A DNA stretch of 64,000 nt from Xanthostigma xanthostigma. Its lineage: Eukaryota > Arthropoda > Insecta > Raphidioptera > Raphidiidae. The position numbers and the translations under genes are program-made. Positions 56,151 to 64,000 of this stretch are shown here, one piece after another. The stretch's first letter is position 1. Every line of letters begins with the position of its first letter. The stretch lies in contig OY754464.1 of assembly GCA_963575645.1 (NCBI GenBank), forward strand, positions 2,356,001 to 2,420,000, read 5' to 3'. The notes below the pieces were generated by a model. That model ran no database searches, was not told the DNA's origin, and was given only the letters and a program-made list of their open reading frames with translations.

Positions 56151-56596
56151 AGCAACATCTGTCCACACATCGGTCCTATCTAATCCTTTAATTACTGTAA
56201 AAGGACATGGCGCATTTGCATTGCTATGCAAATGCCAATGTTGATACGTGCTAAGTGTATATAAATACGCAGTAAGCGAACCGTCGCCATTTTGTTGAAA
56301 TCTTACGGATGGATTTTAAAACAAAATGGATGATTGAAAATTAAAAGGTAGTTTTCGCAAAGAAAAAAAAAATAATGAGTCCCCGTTGAGCAGCCGGAAT
56401 TAAATTCTCACCGATACGATAAATCTTTGCTTGTCGCAAAACTTTCTCCCTCTCCCTCTCCCAAAAACGCAAACATATACCAAATAAGCGTTTGTGGTGT
56501 TAAGAGCTTTTAATTCGATCTATTTTTCTACTTGTACTGAAGCCGCGTTCACACTATGTCGCTGCATGCCAATTGGTGTAAACTTTATAATATGTA
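56151..56596. other. Spacer, nothing recognised
   Basis: No gene or repeat assigned. Confidence 0.45.
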
Positions 56597-56757
56597 AAAA
56601 ATTGCTGCACACGAGGTTAGAAACACTGCTTGGAGTTCTGCTGGGTACGAAGCTGGAAATGACTTCACTGCGGGCTCGCATGCTAGCTTACAAGATAAAA
56701 TTAGAACAGGGGCTATTTTCCTTGCTTGGTTCGCTGCTAGGTATGAGCAAGAACCAA
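56597..56757 (+). mobile_element. MITE A, copy 5 (fragment)
   Basis: Left part of MITE A from TTGCACACGAGG-like TGCTGCACACGAGGTTAG to GAGCAAGAACCAAG, where it stops. Confidence 0.6.
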
Positions 56758-56996
56758 GTATATTTAATAAATGCATAATTTTAAGGCGACGAAATAATCC
56801 CAGTTGTAAAAGGGATTGAAATAACTTGTTAGTTTTATTCCGTTTCATTATTAGATGCAAATCTTAAACTGGAAGTTTGTTACGAATTACGAAAAGAAAA
56901 CTGCGCGCTTAAATACCAAGGATTACGTTGGATTAAAGACATAGGCGCCTCGTTAAATTCGAAAAAAGCACATATCCATTTCTGTCATTAAAAAAA

Positions 56997-57596
56997 TTGG
57001 TTGTCTGTAAAGTCGGTTTACGGACGATAGTTTTACGTGATAACGTATTCCGTAATACATAACCTAAATTCTACATATAATAATTATAATAATTCGAATC
57101 TATGATATTGCATCTTTCGCTTCAAATTTAGGTTAATTTTATTTATTAAATTACTCACCACCTATAAAAATAATTTTTTTTATTAACTTTCTTTCTTCCG
57201 TATTTATTTAAGTCTCAAAGATTAACTGTCATAATATTTAGAAAACAATTGTTTTATTGTTTAAGTATATAAAATTCCAAAACCTACTTACAATATTTAA
57301 GTATTTTCATACGTCAAAAAATTGATTTTTATAATGATAAAATTTGTAAGAAAACGATTTTTTCGAGAGATGAGACCTAGCTAAAACGATTTTTTGCCCC
57401 CCAAAATCCCTTTTCAGTAAATTTCATCCAAATCGTTAGGGCCGTTTTCGAGAAAAGCACGCACAGGGTCAGGCGGAACATTACGCGTTACGAACGTTAG
57501 GAACGTTACGTTACACTTTTTCGTGCATGCAGCCGGTGTTTTATCAATTTATAATATTGGTGATTCATCAATTTATAAGACGTTATCACGTCAAAA
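56997..57596 (+). repeat. Repeat family I, copy 2
   Basis: Same termini as 47532-48168, but with a different middle (ATGAGACCTAGCTAAAACG, TTCATCCAAATCGTTAGGGC) shared only with 58974-59551. Two subfamilies therefore exist. Confidence 0.65.
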
Positions 57597-57913
57597 AAAA
57601 ATTTTTTCGTACGACCCATTATAAAAGATCTGCTTTTTTGAACTTTGTGACCTGCCATTTCTAGACGACCCTCTTAAAGTCGTTACTATGTTATCACAGT
57701 AACTGTTATTCCAGTTACACAAAAATCACGGTGAAAAATCATTGTTACTTTGTCACGTCGATTCCGACCGAGCAAACACTCGGTTGGAGCGACCGCCGTG
57801 ATTGCATGGAACAACATACGTTATTTTGGAACGTAGTTACCTCTTGTCAGATCTCAGTGATCATTTTAGACCAGTGAAATTATTTATTCCCAGACATCTA
57901 GAATTAGTGTATC
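57597..57913. other. Spacer, nothing recognised
   Basis: Somewhat GC-richer around 57760-57870 (CGACCGCCGTGATTGCATGG) but no ORF or domain. Confidence 0.4.
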
Positions 57914-58655
57914 TGTTATGGTCTGTACCCGAATTCGATCAATGACCGAAATAAATGCGCCAAACTAGTTTTGAGCAACGAATATTTCCCAAACCCGAAA
58001 TCTTAAATTTAAACGGGTATTGATTGTTATAAAATGAGCAAAACTAGTTTTGCGCATTTTCAATTGGACAAAACTAGTTCTGTCCATTTTTGAACGGACA
58101 ATACTAGTTCTGCTTGTTTCATTCAATCAACGTCCAGCCCGAACAAAAGTAGGGTTATGTTCTTGTTTATGTACCCATTTATTAAAATGTTCTCCTGAAT
58201 GTTATATTATAATTGTGGGATATTCAGTGTAATAATTAAGTAAAAATGCAAGATGAATTCGAGTCTCAACTAGTTCGCCTATTGGAGGCTTCTGAAACAT
58301 AATTTTATGACGAAACATAATTACCTTACTACACTAAGTGAGGTTAAGAAAGCAAATTTATTGAAAGCTGAATTAAAACCTCTGTCTGCTAAACAATACA
58401 GAAGAATAAATCGCTTTGATATAATAAGTATCATTGATGTGGAAAAGTTAATTAAAAAACGCAAAGAAGATTCCGATCCCATGCTAGTACCTACTGTCCG
58501 TTCAATTGAAAATCTGCAAAAGTAGTTTTGCTCATTTTATAACAGTCAATACCCGTTTAAATGTAAGATTTTTGGTTTGGTAAATATTCGTTGGTCAAAA
58601 CTAGTTTTGCACTTTTATTTCGGTCATTAACAGAATTCGAGTATAGACCGTAACA
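57914..58655 (+). mobile_element. Ginger-like DNA transposon remnant, copy 3
   Basis: 742 bp, longest copy. TGTTATGGTCTGTACCCGAA at 57914 and GTATAGACCGTAACA at 58655; direct repeat TATC on both sides (57910-57913 and 58656-58659). The middle has a 72-codon frame (58307-58525) with LSAKQYRRINRFDIISIIDV and a lysine-rich follow-on, also recognisable in the other two copies. It looks like the N-terminal part of a transposase; no integrase core remains. Confidence 0.65.
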
Positions 58656-58659
58656 TATC

Positions 58660-58973
58660 TACAGTTAAATTCAAAGCAGGTAATGCATTCAGATTTATAT
58701 TGAAGCGTTAAACTATACCCTAAAAGAGGCTTGGTAAACATTTTTCTGTAAAAAGATTATCAATTCTCTGACTGCACATATTTCAGTGATAAAAGTGTGA
58801 TTAAATTTAATGTCTAATTACGTTCAATTAACCAATGACACATTCGTACAGCGAATAATAATCCTATCAACCGCGACGTATGGAAAATATGAATATTCAA
58901 CAAGTTGCTGAAGTAATCCGTTTTAAAACAGCATTTTATCAATACGGTGACACATTTGAACTACAAAAAAAAA
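58660..58973. other. Spacer, nothing recognised
   Basis: No feature seen between the Ginger-like copy and repeat I. Confidence 0.5.
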
Positions 58974-59551
58974 TTGGTTGTCTGTAAAGTCGGTTTACGG
59001 ACGATAGTTTTACGTGATAACGTATTCCGTAATACATAACCTAGATTTATATAATAAATTATTATAATAATTCGAATCTATGATATTGCATCTTTCGCTT
59101 CAAATTTAGGATAATTTTATTTATTAAAATTACTCACCGTATAATATAATTGTTTTTTTTTTTAACTTTCTTTCTTTCGTATTTATTTTAAGTCTCAAAG
59201 ATTAGCTGTCATAATATTTTGAAAACAATTGTTTCACTGTTTATATAAAATTCCAAAACCTACTTACAATATTTAAGTATTTTCATACGTCAAAAAATTG
59301 ATTTTTATAATGATAAAATTTGTATGAAAACGAATTTTTCGAGAGATGAGACCTAGCTAAAACGATTTTTTGCCCCCCAAAATCCCTTTTCAGTAAATTT
59401 CATCCAAATCGTTAGGGCCGTTTTCGAGAAAAGCACGCACAGGGTCAGGCGGAACGTTAGGAACGTTACACTTTTTCGTGCATGCAGCCGGTGTTTTATC
59501 AATTTATAAGATTGGTGATTCATCAATTTATAAGACGTTATCACGTCAAAA
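58974..59551 (+). repeat. Repeat family I, copy 3
   Basis: Full copy of the second subfamily, close to 56997-57596 along its length. Confidence 0.65.
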
Positions 59552-61230
59552 CATGAACGTTTTTCAAAAAAAAGCTACTAAAACGCGAAACGCAATAAAA
59601 TTTCGAAATCGGCGCTAATTTAACTCCTTCGGACCTGAATTTGATATTTTTGAAACATAAAATATTTTTTAGGGTGCTGGGCTTATTTAGAGTGTAATTA
59701 AGGTATATTCAGTGAAAAACTAAATTTTGCATTTTATACAGAATTTTGGAAAATCGTACGTCAAATGTTAAACAGGTCAAAAAAAAATTTTTTTACGGTA
59801 ATCACTAGCATAGGATGTTTAATTACTTTTTAAGTATCTATATATTTAAAACACAAGCCCTAAATCTCTTGACAATCCGCCAGCCATCCCTACTAAACCG
59901 ATTGACACAATTTTTTTTTTAAACTGAAGCCTTTAGTCCACAGATAATGTTATCACTATTTTTTTTTTTGTGAAATTTCTTTAAAAGGGGCGATTTCAAG
60001 CGATAATAGTAAAAATGACGAGGGGGTAGCGGGGTGAAGAGGAACGTAAAGAGAGAAAATCCTTCGATGTTCACGAGACATGAGTGTGAGAGAAATGCAA
60101 ATATGTACGTATGTCGGATATTTTACAAACAATTTGACAAGTCGACTTTGACAATTGAAGTGTATATTTTTAGTTCGTTTTTTAGCGCAAATATTCCAAA
60201 TATTAATACACAAATAAATTTTATTTTATTTTCCAAATAATTTAAGAACGTGTAAGTTTATGTTAATTTAATGCCAAAATAGAGTTTTTAAATATTACAT
60301 GGACTGTACCAAGTCTAAAATTTGGTCTCAGATCAGAAAAAAATAGTGAAAATCGTAAATGTATCAAATGAGGTTAGATTTTCTAAAAATGATTTGTGAC
60401 AGCTCTTGCGGGGTAACCATGACAACGATGAACAGATCTCATACATTTTTTTTTGAATTTATAACCAATTAAATATAGAGACAACTTGATGGATCAAGCT
60501 AAATCAAAAGAAAAATAACTGTAAATGGAAACTAATAAGGAATAAAATTATTGTCGTAGGTCTGTATCAAAATATCGTTTTTTGAAAACAATATGAAAAT
60601 ACATGCAAAAGGTTTTGCACGGGTGCACTAGTAATTATTAAAGTCAACATCATAAAATAATAATAAATATCCTACAAGAAAAATAGATTACATTATGAAA
60701 ATGCGTAATACACAACCAGAATGTACTTTTACCACCTTTGCGTAAATCCATGACTGCAGTCAACACTTGACTCGATACTTCTACCCACCCACGTAGTATT
60801 TGTTTTGTTTGGCATGCCTACATCTCAGATAAGCCCCAAGCCTAATGAAATGTTTCTATTTGATTTTCATAATACGCGGACTTAAATTACACGCGTCAGA
60901 ATAGTATGTCCATTGAAATGACCGCCAGGACCGAAGGGGGTTAATTAGTACAATATTTTATGCACTTTCATTAAATTGGAACCGATCTCAAAACTATATT
61001 ATTTTTCACTTTTTAGTGGCTTTTTTGAAGAGGTTTAAAAAAAAATTATGAAATTTTTTTTGACAATTTAGTGGCTTTGCAGTATGTAGTTTGCACGTTA
61101 TTGTTTTGTTAAAGGCGCTGTTTAGTTACTAGATAGCTGACAGGGCGAAATCTAGTTGATAGAATTTCGCGTACATTTATGTTTCACATCTGCCAGGCGT
61201 TCCACGACGGCACACATTTTTTTCGATACT
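59552..61230. other. Gene-poor stretch
   Basis: AT-rich; the overlapping frames at 59956-60240 on both strands are not credible genes. No repeat family assigned. Confidence 0.45.
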
Positions 61231-62212
61231 TTTTGACGTGATAACGTCTTATAAATTGATGAATCACCAATCTTATAAATTGATAAAACACCGGCTGCAT
61301 GCACGAAAAAGTGTAACGTTCCTAAATCCTAACGTTCGTAACGCGTAACGTTCCGCCTGACCCTGTGCGTGCTTTTTGCTAATTTCTCGCTCAATTTAAA
61401 TCAGATCGGTTTGAAACCAGTCTTAAACGAAAGAGGAGAACATTTTACATAGATTTCGCATAACAGAATTTGCCTAAACAGTTTTTTTATACAAATTTAT
61501 ATAGAAAAATAGCTGTATAAATGCAATGTTGTCTAATGCATGGCGCGACGCGGTCGGTCGTCGTTGTTTGCCGTACATGGAAATTAGACGATAACGTATG
61601 TCTTGTCTTAACATGAAAACGGCTGCATTTCTAATGTTTAATTCAATTTTTTGACATTAGTATTTTGTGAAATGCAACGCCTTCTAAGTTAAGTATTGGA
61701 ATAACTAATTATTATTAGAACATAATACTTTGACAGTTGCAAACGTCACTTTTGACATTTCTTATCATTCCGACACCAAGGATAAGCGGATTGAAACCAA
61801 ATTTTGGGAGGATGTTTGATATGCAAATATGAAGTGGCCTATTGTTTTTGGGGAACATCGGCGCATGCGTAAAACAATATATCTCTTATAATGATGTTTT
61901 ATATAATAATAATATAGTTTTTAAAACGGTTTTTACTCTTATCTATTTTTACTAGAAATTTTTGTAAATTTTTTGGGGAAAATCGGCGCATGCGCAAAAG
62001 AGATACATGCCATAGTTGTTTTTTATATAATAATAGTATACTTTTTATAGTGTTTTATTATTCTACTTAATAAAATTTACCTAAATTTGAAGCGAAAGAT
62101 GCAATATCATAGATTCGAATTATTATAATTATTATATAAATTTAGGTTATGTATTACGGAATACGTTATCACGTAAAACTATCGTCCGTAAACCGACTTT
62201 ACAGACAACCAA
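61231..62212 (-). repeat. Repeat family I, copy 4 (longest)
   Basis: Inverted copy of 982 bp: TTTTGACGTGATAACGTC at 61231 and ACTTTACAGACAACCAA at 62212. It contains an extra inner segment with GCGCATGCG words resembling repeat J, so it may be closest to the complete form of the family. Confidence 0.65.
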
Positions 62213-62810
62213 TTTTTTTATGAAAAACAAATGCTCCCTTTTTGATTACGTCACTGACGACGGGCCAATAAGGACGCTTGTGTCGTCGTTCGATATACGA
62301 GTCGGCAGCACGAAGATGATCGATGTTCAGAAACAATTTCAAGCGCGGGTTTTTTTTATATGCGAAATCTAAATCCTCACGATTTAATTATCGTGCTTCA
62401 ATAGCGAAGTCTGTTGTTTTCAAACTGTGTATTTACTTTCTCCTTGTTAATTTTATTCCAGAGACAACTTTCCTCTTTCCTCCGCTGCCTATATTTTAAA
62501 GCACGAAACGTGATCCGATTTTACTAGGGCTTAAGTGGGGACTAGGGTAGAGGCCTCTGTTTTTGACCACTTACGTGTTATGACGATCACATTTATTTTT
62601 AGCAGACTTAAAAAAAAAGAGTTTGTTCAGCCGTAACTTTTCCAGGGGTTAGGCGATTTAAAACAGTTTTCTATTCAGAATGTAATTACAGGTTGGCACC
62701 AAACATTTTTTTATCGACCTAGTTGCTTTTAACTGACTTCAAAAATAGTATATTACACCGCAAGGGCCGAAAGTGTGATATCTTGCCCCGTGCGGCATGG
62801 GTAAAAATTT
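62213..62810. other. Spacer, nothing recognised
   Basis: A short GC-richer patch at 62246-62345 (GACGACGGGCCAATAAGGAC, CGAGTCGGCAGCACGAAG) has no ORF; it could be an exon or a regulatory patch but nothing confirms it. Confidence 0.35.
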
Positions 62811-63940
62811 GCTTTACTAGTTTATTTCTGGCAGATCTTTACAAAATAAAATAACAGCTGATTTTTTGTTATTTCCGAAGATATAAAGTTTAGAAAAAAA
62901 ATTTAAACAAAACTTTCTTGAAAAAATAAATAGAGTAATAAGCCGTTATGAAAAGTATACTATTATTATATAAAAATTGGTTGTCTGTAAAGTCGGTTTA
63001 CGGACGATAGTTTTACGTGATAACGTATTCCGTAATACATAACCTAAACCTCCCAAAATTTGGTTTCAATCCGCTTATCCTTGGTGTCGGAATGATAAGA
63101 AATGTCAAAAGTGACGTTTGCAACTTACAAAGTATTATGTTCTAATAATAATTAGTTATTCCAATACTTAACTTAGCAGGCTTTGCATTTCACAATATAC
63201 TAATGTCAAAAAATTGAATTAAACATTAGAAATGCAGCTGTTTTCATGTTAAGACAAGACATACGTTTGCTTCTAATTTCCATGTACGGCAAACAAAGAC
63301 AACCGACCGCGTCGTGCCATGCATTACACAACATTGCATTTATACAGCTATTTCTCTATATAAATTTGTATAAAATATTTTTCTATATAAATTTGTATAA
63401 AAAAACTGTTTAGGCAAATTCTGTTATACGAAATCTATGTAAAATGTTCTCCTCTTTCGTTTAAGACTGGTTTCAAACCGATCTGATTTAAATTGAGCGA
63501 GAAATTAGCAAAAAGCACGCACAGGGTCAGGCGGAACGTTACGCGTTACGAACGTTAGGAACGTTACGTTACACTTTTTCGAACATGCAGCCGGTGTTTT
63601 ATCAATTTATAATATTGGTGATTCATCAATTTATAAGACGTTATCACGTCAAAAAAAAAACACCGTTAAGCATATATGTCTTTTGCGCATGCGCCGATTT
63701 TCCCCCAAAACAATAAAGCTCTTCATATTTACGTGTCAAACATCCTCCCAAAATTTAGTCTCAATCCGTTCATCCGTTTGACCTGTATCGTGTTCACAGA
63801 CAAACAAACGCACAGAGTTTTTCCAAAAATGTTTTTTTTTGGATTCGGGGGACATCAAAACAAAAAGAGATTATAAAATTTTGAAAAGTGATTTTTGATC
63901 TAAACTAGTACCATTCCCCACATGTGGGTTGGAATGGTAA
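62811..63940 (+). repeat. Dispersed repeat J, copy 2, split by repeat I
   Basis: The two halves (62811-62976 and 63655-63940) align with the uninterrupted copy at 46587-47051. The break is at an A-rich tract. Confidence 0.65.
62977..63654 (+). repeat. Repeat family I, copy 5 (nested in J)
   Basis: TTGGTTGTCTGTAAAGTCGG to TTATCACGTCAAAA, 678 bp, same subfamily as 47532-48168, inserted into the A tract of repeat J. Confidence 0.7.
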
Positions 63941-64000
63941 ACTCGGGTAGCGGGGCCATTGCCCTAAGCGGTCACAAAATTCCTGTTCGGTTTAATGTCG

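Overview
The window is eukaryotic, AT-rich and crowded with transposable elements. It looks like insect nuclear DNA. The one clear host gene is an intronless coding exon for a type 1 tyramine receptor (Oct-TyrR/TAR1 family) on the minus strand at 32116-33564. It is closer to the Drosophila Oct-TyrR pattern than to vertebrate amine receptors. The order of insect cannot be settled from the sequence. There are no operons, CRISPR arrays or prokaryotic signals.

Layout. 1-4.3 kb: a 2.5-kb foldback (inverted repeat) and two back-to-back TTAA-flanked MITEs. 6-13 kb: a Ginger-like element, two Helitrons, a hAT element with a clean 8-bp target duplication, hammerhead-like Penelope-type fragments and several MITEs. 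13-18 kb: a MITE mosaic, a Harbinger-like element with a MADF-domain relic, a minisatellite, a G10/C10 palindrome and a Helitron. 18-31 kb: mostly unassigned AT-rich DNA holding MITEs, a THAP-domain relic, long palindromes and a tRNA-derived SINE. 31-36 kb: the receptor gene, its 5' exon with a short upstream ORF, a second SINE in the probable 5' intron and a 64-bp-arm hairpin. 36.6-39.8 kb: small tandem repeats, a tRNA-like relic and three Helitrons. 39875-46390: a young but broken Ty3/Gypsy-type LTR element on the minus strand, inserted with a 4-bp duplication into a small Helitron. 46.4-64 kb: five copies of one unnamed repeat family, Helitrons with and without a tRNA-like insert, two more Ginger-like copies, a Penelope-like inverted twin and a possible first coding exon of an unknown small cysteine-rich protein at 47233-47280.

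Most open reading frames of 60-100 codons here are chance or repeat-derived and were left out. The features that interact are the receptor gene with its upstream ORF, and the transposon layers, whose nesting gives relative ages: repeat K before hAT; Helitron before LTR element; repeat J before repeat I.
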